DNA of 64,000 nucleotides from Pseudomonadota bacterium (GCA_029561145.1 JAKQJM010000098.1:31865-95864); one strand, 5' to 3'; shown: positions 37,330 through 48,168, numbered from the stretch's first letter. Numbers and translations are program-made. Notes: a model not told the origin generated them from the sequence alone.

Positions 37330-38828
37330 ACTCTCCGGTGATGACGAGCGACCACACGCTGATCGAGGTCGATGCCCGCGAAGGCGCGGCGAGTGCAGGC
37401 AATCAGCGCATCGTCGAGGCGATGAATCGCCGTTACGATGCCGGCTTCGTCACCGATATCGAAACCGACAGCCTGGCGCCGGGGCTCGATGAAGGCGTCG
37501 TGCGCTGGATCTCAAGGCGCAAGGGCGAACCGGAATGGATGACCGAGTGGCGGCTGGCAGCCTATCGCCACTGGTTGACGATGATCCCGCCCGAGTGGGC
37601 GAAGCTGCGCATCGCGCCAATCGACTTCCAGGCGATCAGTTATTTCGCCGCGCCGAAGGAAGGCCCGAAATCGCTGGCCGAGGTCGATCCGAAACTGCTC
37701 GAGACCTACGAGAAGCTCGGCGTGCCCTTGCATGAGCGAGCCCGGCTTGCCGGTGTCGCGGTTGATGCCGTGTTCGATTCGGTGTCGGTCGGCACGACCT
37801 TCCGCAAGGAACTTGCCGCGGCCGGGGTGATCTTCTGCTCGATGTCCGAAGCATTGAGGGAACACCCCGACCTCGTGCGCAGCTATCTCGGCTCGGTCGT
37901 GCCGAGCAGCGACAACTATTTCGCCGCGCTCAACTCGGCGGTGTTCTCCGATGGCAGTTTCGTGTTCATCCCGAAAGGCGTGCGTTGCCCGATGGAGCTG
38001 AGTACCTATTTCCGCATCAACGCGATCAATACCGGCCAGTTCGAACGTACCTTGATCATTGCCGAGGAAGGCGCCAGCGTTTCGTACCTCGAAGGCTGCA
38101 CGGCGCCGATGCGCGACGAGAACCAGTTGCATGCCGCGGTCGTCGAGCTGGTCGCGCTCGATGATGCAAGCATCAAGTACTCGACCGTGCAGAACTGGTA
38201 TCCGGGCGACGAGAACGGCGTCGGCGGCATCTACAACTTCGTCACCAAGCGCGGTGACTGTCGCGGCGCGCGCTCGAAGATCTCATGGACCCAGGTCGAG
38301 ACCGGTTCGGCCATCACATGGAAGTACCCGAGCTGCGTGTTGCGCGGCGACGACTCGGTCGGCGAGTTCTATTCGGTTGCGCTGACCCATCATCACCAGC
38401 AGGCCGATACCGGCACGAAGATGATCCACCTCGGCCGCAACACCAAGTCCAAGATCATCGCGAAAGGCATCAGCGCCGGCCGCGGGCAGAACAGCTATCG
38501 CGGCCTGGTCAAGATCGAGAAGGGCGCCGCCGGTGCGCGCAACTACACGCAATGCGATTCCCTGCTGATCGGCAAGCAGTGTGGTGCGCACACATTCCCG
38601 TACATCGAGGTCAAGAATCCCGGCGCCATCGTCGAGCACGAGGCCACGACCTCGAAGATCTCCGACGACCAGATGTTCTATTGCCGCTCGCGCGGCATCG
38701 CCGAAGAGGATGCGGTGTCGCTGATCGTCGACGGATTCTGCAAGCAGGTATTCCGCGAGTTGCCGATGGAATTCGCGGTCGAAGCGAAGAAGCTGCTCGA
38801 AGTGAGCCTGGAAGGAGCGGTCGGTTGA
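37326..38828 (+). CDS. sufB: Fe-S cluster scaffold subunit SufB
   Basis: SufB is the scaffold of the SufBC2D complex where [Fe-S] clusters are built. The 500-residue protein shows the beta-helix core ([46 protein letters not shown]) and the C-terminal [24 protein letters not shown]. The Cys in this last block and the acidic residues are the expected ligands. It overlaps sufR by 4 nt. The next gene is a methyltransferase rather than sufC. Confidence 0.96.
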   Translation: MNSPVMTSDHTLIEVDAREGAASAGNQRIVEAMNRRYDAGFVTDIETDSLAPGLDEGVVRWISRRKGEPEWMTEWRLAAYRHWLTMIPPEWAKLRIAPIDFQAISYFAAPKEGPKSLAEVDPKLLETYEKLGVPLHERARLAGVAVDAVFDSVSVGTTFRKELAAAGVIFCSMSEALREHPDLVRSYLGSVVPSSDNYFAALNSAVFSDGSFVFIPKGVRCPMELSTYFRINAINTGQFERTLIIAEEGASVSYLEGCTAPMRDENQLHAAVVELVALDDASIKYSTVQNWYPGDENGVGGIYNFVTKRGDCRGARSKISWTQVETGSAITWKYPSCVLRGDDSVGEFYSVALTHHHQQADTGTKMIHLGRNTKSKIIAKGISAGRGQNSYRGLVKIEKGAAGARNYTQCDSLLIGKQCGAHTFPYIEVKNPGAIVEHEATTSKISDDQMFYCRSRGIAEEDAVSLIVDGFCKQVFRELPMEFAVEAKKLLEVSLEGAVG

Positions 38829-39448
38829 TCAGCGCAGCGCAGGCCCACTGGCAGTCGATCTACAGCAGCAAGGGAGAGCAGGACACGAGCTGGTATCGCC
38901 CGCGGCTTGACGAATCGCTGCGCTGGATCGACTCGCTCGAGCTCGACCGCAGTTCGCCGCTGATCGATGTTGGCGCTGGCCGGTCGACCCTGGTCGACGA
39001 TCTGCTCGCGCGCGGCTTCCGTGCGATCACGCTGCTCGATCTCTCCGAGGCCGCCCTCGCTGCTTCGCGCGAACGGCTCGGCGTGCTTGGCGCCGACGTC
39101 AACTGGAGAGTCGCCGGCCTGCTTGACGCGGAGCTGCCTGAAAATCACTTCGCGCTGTGGCACGACCGCGCGCTCTTCCATTTTTTCACCGACGCAGCCG
39201 ATCGTCGGCGGTATGCCGCGTTGGCCGCGCGCAGCGTTCGTCGTGGCGGCCATCTGCTGGTCGCCACCTTCGCCGCTGATGGACCCGGGCGTTGCAGTGG
39301 AATACCGATCTGCCGCTTCGATGCGGCGGCTCTGGCGGCGGAATTTTCCCACGGCTTCACGGCAGTCGACGACAGCCGCGAACTGCATGCCACGCCGACC
39401 GGCGGGCAGCAGGCCTTCACCTACCTGATGCTGCGTCGTCACGACTGA
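38825..39448 (+). CDS. SAM-dependent methyltransferase inside the suf operon
   Basis: This 207-residue class I methyltransferase starts at TTG 38825, overlapping the sufB stop by 4 nt. SAM-binding motif I is [10 protein letters not shown] (46-55), and an acidic residue ends strand 2 (LLDLSEAAL). The N-terminus has [19 protein letters not shown], as in small TehB/thiopurine-type methyltransferases. It lies between sufB and sufC, so it would be co-expressed with cluster assembly. A target is not visible; a role in thiol or tellurite methylation or in modifying a Suf component is inference. Confidence 0.82.
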   Translation: MISAAQAHWQSIYSSKGEQDTSWYRPRLDESLRWIDSLELDRSSPLIDVGAGRSTLVDDLLARGFRAITLLDLSEAALAASRERLGVLGADVNWRVAGLLDAELPENHFALWHDRALFHFFTDAADRRRYAALAARSVRRGGHLLVATFAADGPGRCSGIPICRFDAAALAAEFSHGFTAVDDSRELHATPTGGQQAFTYLMLRRHD

Positions 39449-39486
39449 CCCGGCATCGACGCACGACACCGATACGGAATCCCGCC

Positions 39487-40247
<761 letters not shown>

Positions 40248-40248
<1 letters not shown>

Positions 40249-41579
40249 TGGTCGCAGGCTTTCTCGAACCCTTGCTTGCGGATGGGGTTGCGCGGCAGGG
40301 CAGTCAATCCGGCTGGCTCGCACAGGTCCGCACGCGGGCGCTGGAGCAACTGATTCGCGACGGCCTGCCCGGTCCGCGCAACGAGGCGTGGAAATACACG
40401 AGTCTTCGCGCAATTGGCCAGCGGCGCTACGCGCGCAGCGATCCGGCCGCAGCGACGCGGCCGATCGACGCCAATCTGCTGGACTTGCCCGGCGTCGAGG
40501 GACCGCGTCTGGTTTTCGTCAATGGCGGATTTCGCGCGGACCTGTCGATCATTGCCGATGTCCCTGGAATGGAACTGCGGTCGCTGTCGGATGTGCTCGA
40601 GGCGGAACCGGACTCGTTGCGCGAATTCCTGTCGCGTTCCTTCGACAACGCCGAGGATGCGTTCGCCCGGCTCAACACGGTGCTCGCCAGTGACGGCGTG
40701 GTCATCCGCGTAGCGGCCGGAGCGCGCATCGTGCCGCCGGTCCATCTCGTCATCGCCGGTGCTGTTGCGGAGAAGGAACTTGCCTGGCAGTTGCGCTGCA
40801 TTTTCGACATAGGCGAAGGTGCCGCATTGAGACTCGTCGAGCATCATGTCGGCGAAAACGGGCACGGCCATTTCGGCAACGTGCTGAGCCAGCTCGCGTT
40901 GCGCGCGAATGCACGGCTGGATCTGTTGCAGGTGCAGAATGGCGCCGAGACGGCCAGCCTGACGCGACGCACGGAAGCCCTGCTCGACGCCGGCGCGCAT
41001 CTCGAAATGCGCTCGATCGAGGTCGGCGCACAGTGGATGCGGCACGATCTTGCCGTGCGCCTGAATGGCGACCGTTCGCGTTTTGTGTCGCGTGGCGTGT
41101 TCGCCTTGCGCGGGCGCCAGCATGCCGATACCCGACTCGACATTCGTCATTCCGCTCGTGACACCGCCTGCGATATCGTCTGGCGCGGCGTGGCCGATCA
41201 AAGAGCACGCGGCGTGTTCCACGGTGCGATCACGGTTGAATCCGGCGCGGACGGCAGCGATGCGCAACTCAGCAACAAGAACCTGCTGCTTTCGGACCAG
41301 GCCGAGATCGATACCCAGCCCGTGCTCGAAATCCATGCCGATGAGGTCAAGGCGGCACACGGTGCCACGGTCGGCCAGCTCGATGAGGGCGCACTGTTCT
41401 ACCTGAGATCGCGCGGAATCGGACCGGCGCAGGCGCGTTCACTGCTGACCCTGGCGTTCTGCCGGGTCGCCTTCGATTCGATCGAGAATGGAGTCCTGCG
41501 CGAATACCTTGATGCCTTGATGCTGGAGCGCCTGCCGCAGGCAGCGGACGGTGATTCGCAAACGAAGTCCTCGCAATGA
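40248..41579 (+). CDS. sufD: Fe-S assembly subunit SufD
   Basis: SufD is the SufB paralogue needed for iron entry and complex stability. The 443 residues show GPRNEAWKYTSLRAI near the N-terminus and the SufBD block with RGVFHGAITVESGADGSDAQLSNKNLLLS. The C-terminal FYLRSRGIGPAQARSLLTLAF parallels SufB. ATG 40248 overlaps the sufC stop. sufS overlaps its end. Confidence 0.94.
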
Positions 41580-42829
41580 ATGACATCCCGCATGCGTCTG
41601 GAGCATTGCCTCCGCTCGATATCGAGCGCGTTCGCGCCGATTTTCCGTTGCTTGCGCGAACGGTCCACGGCAAGCCGCTGATCTACCTGGACAATGCGAA
41701 CACATCGCAGAAACCCTTGTCCGTCATCGAGGCCGTCGACCGTTTCTATCGGCGTTCCAATGCCAATGTCGCCCGCGCGATGCACGCACTCGGCGACGAA
41801 GCGACTAGCGCCTACGAGGCGACCCGCGACAAGCTCGCGCGTTTCATCAACGCGGCATCGCGTGACGAAATCGTGTTCACCTCGGGTACCACGCAGGCGA
41901 TCAACCTGGTCGCCTACAGCCATGCGTTGCCGCGACTCCAGCCGGGCGACACGATCCTCGTCACGCAGATGGAGCACCACGCCAACATCGTGCCGTGGCA
42001 ACTGGTCTGCGAACGCAGCGGGGCGACCCTCAAGGTCGCGCCGATCACGCACTCCGGCGAGCTCATCGTCGAACGCTTTGTCGAGTTGCTGACTCCGGAG
42101 GTCCGGCTTGCGGCGGTCACCCACGTCTCCAACGTGCTCGGTACGGTCAATCCGGTCGCCACGCTTGCGCGCGAATGCCGCAGGCGCGGCATACCGCTGC
42201 TGGTCGATGGTTCACAGGCCGCGCCGCATCTGCCGATCGACGTGCGCGCGCTGGGGTGTGACTTCTATGCATTGACCGGCCACAAGCTGTTTGCCCCGAC
42301 CGGAACCGGACTGCTCTGGGCCAGGCGCGGGCATCTCGACGCGATGCCTCCGTTTTTCGGCGGCGGCGAGATGATCCGCGAGGTGCGTTTCGAAGGCACG
42401 AGCTTTGCCGATCCGCCCCACAAGTTTGAAGCCGGCACGCCGAACATCGCCGGTTTCGTCGGCTTCGGTGCTGCCCTCGACTACATCGACTCGATCGGAC
42501 TCGATCGCATGGCGGCGCGCGAGCATGAACTGCTGGCCCATGCTCTCGAGGCGATGCGCAAGGTGCCAGGCCTGCGCATCATCGGTGAGGCGCGCGACAG
42601 GGTTCCGGTGATCGCCTTCCTGGTCGACGGAGTGCATGCCCATGACCTGGCGACCCTGCTCGATCATGAGGGCGTGGCGGTGCGATCCGGTCACCATTGT
42701 GCGCACCCGCTGATGCAGTATTACGGCGTTCCGGCGACATTGCGTGCCTCGCTCGCGTTCTACAATACGCATGCGGAAATCGACGCCTTCATTGCGGCGA
42801 TTGGCCGCGCCCGCAAACTTCTTGCCTGA
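41576..42829 (+). CDS. sufS: Cysteine desulfurase SufS
   Basis: SufS takes sulfur from cysteine onto its own Cys as a persulfide for SufBCD. The PLP lysine is Lys237 (TGHKLFAPTG), and the catalytic cysteine is Cys375 (RSGHHCAHPL), characteristic of group II desulfurases. Length is 417 residues. No sufE or sufU gene follows in this window, so the sulfur-acceptor partner must be encoded elsewhere. It overlaps sufD by 4 nt. Confidence 0.96.
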   Translation: MNDIPHASGALPPLDIERVRADFPLLARTVHGKPLIYLDNANTSQKPLSVIEAVDRFYRRSNANVARAMHALGDEATSAYEATRDKLARFINAASRDEIVFTSGTTQAINLVAYSHALPRLQPGDTILVTQMEHHANIVPWQLVCERSGATLKVAPITHSGELIVERFVELLTPEVRLAAVTHVSNVLGTVNPVATLARECRRRGIPLLVDGSQAAPHLPIDVRALGCDFYALTGHKLFAPTGTGLLWARRGHLDAMPPFFGGGEMIREVRFEGTSFADPPHKFEAGTPNIAGFVGFGAALDYIDSIGLDRMAAREHELLAHALEAMRKVPGLRIIGEARDRVPVIAFLVDGVHAHDLATLLDHEGVAVRSGHHCAHPLMQYYGVPATLRASLAFYNTHAEIDAFIAAIGRARKLLA

Positions 42830-42837
42830 GTTCCCGC

Positions 42838-43365
42838 ATGTCCGACCTGACGTTCCGAACGGCTACTCTCGCCGATGTCGATGCGATCGTTGCGCTCGTC
42901 GAATCGGCTTACCGCGGCGATTCCAGCCGGCAGGGCTGGACCACCGAGGCGGACTTCCTCGAAGGCCAGCGCATTGATCCGCAACTGCTGGCCGAACTGA
43001 TAGGTCGGCCGGATGCGCGCGTGATCCTGGTCGAACGGAATGCGGAACTGCTCGCCTGCTGCGAGTTGCAGGACCAGCGCCGCAACGCGTATTTCGGGAT
43101 GTTTTCGGTGCGGCCCAACGGGCAGGGTGCGGGCATCGGCAATCGCCTGCTGGTCGAAGCCGAGCGCGTCGCCGCCGAAGAGTGGAAATGCAACGAGATG
43201 TGCATGACCGTGATCGACATCCGCGACGAACTGATCGCCTGGTACCTGCGCCGCGGCTATCGGCGCACGGGTGAACACAAGCCATTTCCCTACGGCGATG
43301 CGCGTTTCGGCATTCCGCGCCGTAACGATCTGCGCTTCGAAGTCCTGCGCAAGTCGCTGATCTGA
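42838..43365 (+). CDS. GNAT-family N-acetyltransferase
   Basis: This 175-residue GNAT protein has the acetyl-CoA loop RPNGQGAGIGNRLL (about 94-107) and the C-terminal IAWYLRRGYRRTGEHKPFPY, typical of the fold. The substrate is unknown. It starts 8 bp after sufS, so it is probably the last gene of the suf operon. A Fur-type promoter for the next operon follows. Confidence 0.8.
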   Translation: MSDLTFRTATLADVDAIVALVESAYRGDSSRQGWTTEADFLEGQRIDPQLLAELIGRPDARVILVERNAELLACCELQDQRRNAYFGMFSVRPNGQGAGIGNRLLVEAERVAAEEWKCNEMCMTVIDIRDELIAWYLRRGYRRTGEHKPFPYGDARFGIPRRNDLRFEVLRKSLI

Positions 43366-43416
43366 ATGGCCTCAACGATCATTGGCTCGGGCCGTGTGGC
43401 GGGCATCCACATTTAA

Positions 43417-43445
43417 TTGCGAGTGATTCGCATTCGTGGTCTAAT
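43417..43445 (+). promoter_or_regulatory. Promoter overlapped by a Fur-box-like palindrome
   Basis: TTGCGA (43417-43422) and TCTAAT (43440-43445) are 17 bases apart. Overlapping the -35 box is TGCGAGTGATTCGCA (43418-43432), a 7-1-7 inverted repeat with six of seven positions symmetrical. It matches the TGATAATNATTATCA layout of Fur sites in its GC-rich variant. Binding there would block polymerase when iron is plentiful. Confidence 0.65.
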
Positions 43446-43480
43446 CGCGACTGACCCGACTTTACCGATACGCGTCGCCG

Positions 43481-44107
43481 ATGACCCAGCCAGTTGACCC
43501 GAAGCGCCGGTCCTACTGGCTCAAGACCCTGCATGAGTGGCACTGGATCAGTTCGGCGGTCTGCCTGATTGGTATCCTGCTCTTCAGCATCACCGGCATC
43601 ACGCTCAATCATTCCTCGCAGATCGAGGCCAGGCCGGTCGTCGTGTCGACGAAGGCACAGTTGCCGCCGGCCCTGATCGCCGAGATCGCACACGTCGCAG
43701 GCGACACGAAGGCGCCCTTGCCCGAATCCCTGCGCACCTGGATCGAATCATCGATGGATCTGCCCGTGGGCGAGCGTATCGCCGAGTGGTCGGACAGCGA
43801 CGTCTATGTGTCGATGCCGCGTGCCGGTGGCGACGCCTGGCTCAGCATCGATCGCGCGAGTGGCGAGGTTGAGTACGAGCGCACCGACCGGGGCTGGATT
43901 TCCTGGCTCAACGACCTGCACAAGGGGCGCAATACCGGCGCGGCATGGAACTGGTTCATCGACGTCTTGGCGATCGCCTGCATCGTTTTTTCGTTGACCG
44001 GATTCTTCCTGTTGCAGCTCCATGCAAGGCAACGCCCGCTGACCTGGCCGCTGGTCGGTCTCGGCTTCGTCGTCATGCTGCTGATCGTCATCCTGTTCGT
44101 TCATTGA
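43481..44107 (+). CDS. PepSY-associated membrane protein
   Basis: This 208-residue inner-membrane protein resembles PepSY_TM/PiuB-type proteins linked to siderophore or heme reduction. It has an N-terminal helix (about 22-43, ISSAVCLIGILLFSITGITLNH), a PepSY-like periplasmic part (WLSIDRASGEVEYERTDRGWISWLNDLHKGRN), and two C-terminal helices (about 158-180 and 188-207). The histidines LHEWHW and LNDLHKG may carry heme. It is the first gene of a five-gene cluster behind the Fur-type promoter. Confidence 0.8.
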   Translation: MTQPVDPKRRSYWLKTLHEWHWISSAVCLIGILLFSITGITLNHSSQIEARPVVVSTKAQLPPALIAEIAHVAGDTKAPLPESLRTWIESSMDLPVGERIAEWSDSDVYVSMPRAGGDAWLSIDRASGEVEYERTDRGWISWLNDLHKGRNTGAAWNWFIDVLAIACIVFSLTGFFLLQLHARQRPLTWPLVGLGFVVMLLIVILFVH

Positions 44108-44117
44108 GGGGCCCCGC

Positions 44118-44630
44118 ATGCGTTCCTTGCTGATGCTTTCCCTGTTGCTTGCCACCTCATCGGCGATCGCCGCCGATATCAACATCACGGTCGGGATTCC
44201 GACGATCGATGCATCGGAATACCACCGCCCCTATGTCGCGGTCTGGATCGAGAATGCCGATCAGACCGTGGCGGCCAACCTTGCCGTCTGGTATTCGCAG
44301 AAGGACTCGAAGGAAGGCGCGGGCTCGAAATGGCTGGCCGATCTGCGCCAATGGTGGCGGCGCAGCGGTCGCGACCAGGCGATGCCGATCGATGGCGTCA
44401 GCGGCGCGACGCGTCCGGTTGGCCAGCACCAGCTTCGCTTCGATGCCGGCAAGCCGCCATTCGCCGCGCTCAAGCCGGGTCGTTACGGTCTCGTCGTGGA
44501 GGCCGCGCGCGAAGTCGGTGGCCGCGAGTTGCTGCGTATCCCGTTCGATTGGCCGATCACCGCGACCCGGCATCTCGATACCCGGGGCGAGCACGAGCTC
44601 GGCCTGATCAAGCTCGACCTCAATCCCTGA
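44118..44630 (+). CDS. Exported DUF2271 protein
   Basis: This 170-residue protein has a signal peptide (LLMLSLLLATSSAIA|AD) and the DUF2271 core (YVAVWIENADQTVAANLAVWY, GSKWLADLRQWWRRSG, PVGQHQLRFDAG). Its function is unknown, but the family often lies beside PepSY and DUF4198 genes under iron control. Spacing to both neighbours is small (10 and 15 bp). It probably acts in the periplasm with the products of the other four genes. Confidence 0.8.
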   Translation: MRSLLMLSLLLATSSAIAADINITVGIPTIDASEYHRPYVAVWIENADQTVAANLAVWYSQKDSKEGAGSKWLADLRQWWRRSGRDQAMPIDGVSGATRPVGQHQLRFDAGKPPFAALKPGRYGLVVEAAREVGGRELLRIPFDWPITATRHLDTRGEHELGLIKLDLNP

Positions 44631-44645
44631 CTCCGGAATACCGAC

Positions 44646-45455
44646 ATGAATGCTCGATTGAAAATGTTCGCGCTGGCCGCTTCCGTGCTGCTGCCGTTGT
44701 CTGCCCATGCCCACAAGGCCTGGCTGCTGCCATCGGAAACCGTGTTGTCGGGCGACGATCCCTGGATCACGGTCGACGCGGCGGTGTCGAACGACCTGTT
44801 CTACTTCAATCACGTGCCCTTGCGTCTCGATGCCTTGGCCATCACCGGTCCGGATGGCAAGCCCGTTCAGGCGGAAAACAGCGCGACCGGAAAATTCCGC
44901 AGCACCTTCGATGTCCATCTGGCAGCACCGGGCACCTACCGCATCGCCGTGGTCAACGCCGGACTGTTCGCGAACTGGGTCGAGGACGGCAAGCCGAAGC
45001 GCTGGCGCGGCGATGCGCAGGGTTTCGCCACGGAAGTGCCGAAGGATGCCAAGGAGCTCAAGGTCTCGCAGTCGGCAGGACGGGTCGAAACCTTCGTCAC
45101 CTCGGGTCGGCCGAACGAGGTTGCCCTGAAGCCGACTGGTGCAGGGCTTGAACTGGTTGCGGTGACGCATCCGAACGACCTGTTCGCCGGCGAGGCCGCG
45201 ACGTTCCGCTTCCTGCTTGATGGCAAGCCCGCGCCGAACCTCGCCATCGAGATCATTCCCGACGGCATCCGTTATCGCGACAAGCAGAACGAATTGTCGG
45301 CGACGACGGACAAGGATGGCCAGTTCAGCATCACCTGGCCGACGGCCGGACGGTACTGGCTGGAAACCAAGCTCGAAGACGGCAAGACCTCGATCGCACA
45401 GGCGACCCAGCGGCGTGTCAGTTACGCCGCGACGCTCGAGGTGCTTCCGCAATAA
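44646..45455 (+). CDS. Exported DUF4198 protein
   Basis: This 269-residue periplasmic protein has a signal peptide ending ASVLLPLSAHA|HKAWLLP. The mature N-terminal His starts the motif HKAWLLPSETVL, typical of DUF4198, a family linked to metal uptake (NikM/CbiK-like substrate binding). Two Ig-like beta domains follow; the second (about 165-250) contains GKPAPNLAIEIIPDG. Its stop overlaps the apbE start by one base. A metal-binding role is inference. Confidence 0.8.
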   Translation: MNARLKMFALAASVLLPLSAHAHKAWLLPSETVLSGDDPWITVDAAVSNDLFYFNHVPLRLDALAITGPDGKPVQAENSATGKFRSTFDVHLAAPGTYRIAVVNAGLFANWVEDGKPKRWRGDAQGFATEVPKDAKELKVSQSAGRVETFVTSGRPNEVALKPTGAGLELVAVTHPNDLFAGEAATFRFLLDGKPAPNLAIEIIPDGIRYRDKQNELSATTDKDGQFSITWPTAGRYWLETKLEDGKTSIAQATQRRVSYAATLEVLPQ

Positions 45456-46519
45456 TGCGCCACGCGCACACTTCCCTGGCGGCGCGGCGCGTCAGTGGAG
45501 CACGTGTTCGCACAGGCATCGGCTTGATCCTGTCGGTCGTGCTGGCCGGCTGCTCCGCGTCGCCTCGCGTGCTGCTGTTCGAGGGCGAAAGCATGGGATC
45601 GACGTGGGCGGTGCGCTGCGTCGATCACGAATCTTCCCGCGCCGACATACGGGCTGCGGTCGAGCAGCGGCTTGCGCTGGTCGACCGCCAGATGAGCACG
45701 TGGAAGTCCGATTCGGATCTGAGCCGATTCAATGCGGCCGCCGCAGGAACCTGGCACCGTTGGCCGCCCGAGTTGTTCAAGGTCGTCGAAGCGGCCCTGA
45801 AACTCGCCGCGGATACGGATGGTGCCTATGATCCGACGGTCGGTCCGCTGGTCGACCTGTGGGGGTTCGGCGCCGCTGGAATGCGACGTGAACCGCCCGA
45901 TGCGATGTCAGTCGAGGCGATGCGTGCACGCACCGGTTGGCAGCGCGTGCAACTCGACCCCGCGCAACAGCGCGCCCTGCAAAGTGGCGGCACGCATCTG
46001 GATCTATCCTCGATTGCACCGGGCTTTGCGCTGGATCTGATCGGCGAATACCTGGAATCGAGGGGAATCACGAACTACCTCGTCGAAGTCGGCGGCGAGT
46101 TGCGCGGGCGCGGATCGAAGCCCGACGGCAGCGACTGGCAGGTGGCGATCCAGCATCCGGTCGACAATGACAGCGCCGATGGCAGCATCACGCCTGAACA
46201 TGTGATCGGCCTGCGCAACGCCTCGCTCGGTTCGTCGGGCGACTACCGCCATTTCTTCGAGGACCAGGGACGCCGCTACGCGCATCGTATCGATCCGCGC
46301 ACCGGATATCCGCTCGACAATGGCGTGGCATCGGTGACCGCGCTTTCCGAACAGGGCATCGATGCCGATCCGATGGCGACCGCGCTCAGCGTGCTCGGAG
46401 CGGAGGCGGGAATCGATTTCGCCCGTCGGCGCAACATCGCCGCGTTGTTCATCGTGCGCAGGGGGGATGGTTTCGAAGAGCGCATGACACCGGCGTTCGC
46501 TGCGTTGCTCGCGCGATGA
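45455..46519 (+). CDS. apbE: FAD:protein FMN transferase ApbE
   Basis: ApbE attaches FMN covalently to Thr/Ser of flavoproteins in the periplasm, using FAD and Mg2+. It has a lipobox VLAGC with Cys33. Core blocks are GESMGSTWAVR, LVDLWGFG, VEVGGELRGRG and IDPRTGYPLDNGVASVTALSEQGIDADPMATAL; the Asp and Ala of the last one bind Mg2+ and FAD. Length is 354 residues. The likely target is a neighbouring or distant flavoprotein. The stop overlaps the flavoreductase gene by 4 nt. Confidence 0.93.
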   Translation: MRHAHTSLAARRVSGARVRTGIGLILSVVLAGCSASPRVLLFEGESMGSTWAVRCVDHESSRADIRAAVEQRLALVDRQMSTWKSDSDLSRFNAAAAGTWHRWPPELFKVVEAALKLAADTDGAYDPTVGPLVDLWGFGAAGMRREPPDAMSVEAMRARTGWQRVQLDPAQQRALQSGGTHLDLSSIAPGFALDLIGEYLESRGITNYLVEVGGELRGRGSKPDGSDWQVAIQHPVDNDSADGSITPEHVIGLRNASLGSSGDYRHFFEDQGRRYAHRIDPRTGYPLDNGVASVTALSEQGIDADPMATALSVLGAEAGIDFARRRNIAALFIVRRGDGFEERMTPAFAALLAR

Positions 46520-48168
46520 AGCCCCTGCGCACCGAGGCGCCGCATCATCGTCGACGCGCGCTTGGCAATCTGGCCGTCGCAGCCCTGCTGATTGCGCTGG
46601 CGGCGCTGTCGCTGCTTTGGCAGTCCGAATCGATCCTGCTGCGCAGCCCGGATGCGTCCCGGCTCGTCGTCGCACTCGCGATCACGATTGGCTATCTCGC
46701 GCTCTGCGCGTTGTTCCTTCGCGCAAGGCGGCGCCAGCTTCGAGTCGATCCCGGTGCGCCGGCCAGGGTCGATGCAGGCGAGACGACGGAGCGGATGCTT
46801 GTCGTGTATGCCAGCCAGACCGGCTACGCCGGGCAACTGGCCGCGCAGACTGCGCAGTCCTTGCGCAGCGGCGGCATCCAGGTCGATTTGTGCTCGATGC
46901 GCCAGCTTGATCCGGGGCGGCTGGAGCGGTCGCCTCGTGCCCTGTTTGTGGTCAGCACGACCGGCGAGGGAGATGCGCCGGACATGGCGTCGGGCTTCGT
47001 CAGCGCGATGTCGGAATCCTCACGACGTCTCGATGGATTGCGCTATGCGGTGCTCGCGCTGGGTGACCGCGACTACGTCAACTTCTGCGCCTTCGGCCAT
47101 GCCGTTGAAGGCTGGTTGCAGCAAGCCGGGGCACAGGCATTGTTCGACACGATCGAGGTCGACAACGGCGATGCCGGTGCGCTGCGCCTCTGGCAGTATC
47201 ACCTCGGCCAGTTGAGCGGGCGCAGCGACTTGCCGGATTGGCAGGTGCCTGAGTATTCGCGCTGGCAACTGGTCGAGCGTCGCGTGCTCAATCCCGGCAG
47301 CGTCGGTGATCCCTGTTTTCATCTTGCCCTGCAACCGATCGACGCGGATCTGCCGTCGTGGCAAGCCGGCGACATCGCCGAGATCGGCCCGCAACAGGCT
47401 GCAGCCGACGTCGATGCCTGGCTGGCAAAGTGGCATCTGGATGGAAGCTCCGGTGTGCTCATCGACGGCAAGGCGGAACGTCTTCGCGACGTCGCGGCGC
47501 GTTCCTCGCTCGATGCGCGTTGTGACGGCATCGATGCGCAGGGCGCGGCCGAACGCCTCATCCGGCTGCCACATCGCGACTACTCGATTGCGTCGATCCC
47601 TGCCGACGGTTGCATCGCGTTGCTGCTGCGGCAATGGCGACGTGCAGACGGCAGTCTCGGCCTCGGCACCGGCTGGCTGACCGAATACGCCCAGCCGGGT
47701 GCCGAGATCAGCGTGCGGATCCGGAGCAACACGGGCTTTCATGCGCCAGCCGATGATCGCCCGCTCCTGCTGATCGGCAATGGCACCGGCATGGCCAGCC
47801 TGCGCGCCCTGCTCAGGCAACGCATCGCCGGGCATCGCTATCGCAACTGGCTCATCTTCGGCGAGCGCAATGCCGATCGCGACTTCCACTACGCGGATGA
47901 AATTCGTGACTGGGAGGGTCGCGGCGCGATCGAGCGCCTCGATCTTGCGTTCTCGCGTGACCAGCCTGAGCGGATCTACGTCCAGCATCGGCTCGAAGCG
48001 CGAGCCGACGCGGTGCGGGACTGGGTCGCACAAGGTGCCGCGATCCACGTGTGCGGCAGCCTCGAAGGCATGGCGCCGGGCGTCGACGCCGCGCTCCGGC
48101 GCATCCTCGGCGAGCAGCAATTGCTGGAATTGACCGCCAGCTCCCGCTATCGACGCGACGTCTATTGA
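46516..48168 (+). CDS. Membrane-anchored flavodoxin/NADPH reductase (CysJ-like)
   Basis: The 550 residues contain two N-terminal membrane helices (about 15-35 and 48-68). A flavodoxin domain follows (about 95-240: YASQTGYAGQLAAQ, VSTTGEGDAPD, LGDRDYVNFCAFG). Then comes a ferredoxin-reductase-like part with FAD-binding HRDYSIASI and NADPH-binding LLIGNGTGMASLRALL and FGERNADRDFHY. It resembles the CysJ flavoprotein fused to a membrane anchor. It could pass electrons from NADPH through the membrane to the PepSY protein and reduce ferric siderophores; that is inference. Confidence 0.85.
   Translation: MKPLRTEAPHHRRRALGNLAVAALLIALAALSLLWQSESILLRSPDASRLVVALAITIGYLALCALFLRARRRQLRVDPGAPARVDAGETTERMLVVYASQTGYAGQLAAQTAQSLRSGGIQVDLCSMRQLDPGRLERSPRALFVVSTTGEGDAPDMASGFVSAMSESSRRLDGLRYAVLALGDRDYVNFCAFGHAVEGWLQQAGAQALFDTIEVDNGDAGALRLWQYHLGQLSGRSDLPDWQVPEYSRWQLVERRVLNPGSVGDPCFHLALQPIDADLPSWQAGDIAEIGPQQAAADVDAWLAKWHLDGSSGVLIDGKAERLRDVAARSSLDARCDGIDAQGAAERLIRLPHRDYSIASIPADGCIALLLRQWRRADGSLGLGTGWLTEYAQPGAEISVRIRSNTGFHAPADDRPLLLIGNGTGMASLRALLRQRIAGHRYRNWLIFGERNADRDFHYADEIRDWEGRGAIERLDLAFSRDQPERIYVQHRLEARADAVRDWVAQGAAIHVCGSLEGMAPGVDAALRRILGEQQLLELTASSRYRRDVY

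Noticed and set aside
46516..48168. Flavoreductase as the sulfite reductase subunit CysJ
   Set aside because: It has N-terminal membrane helices and lies with ApbE and PepSY genes rather than with cysI; assimilatory sulfite reduction is not supported by context.
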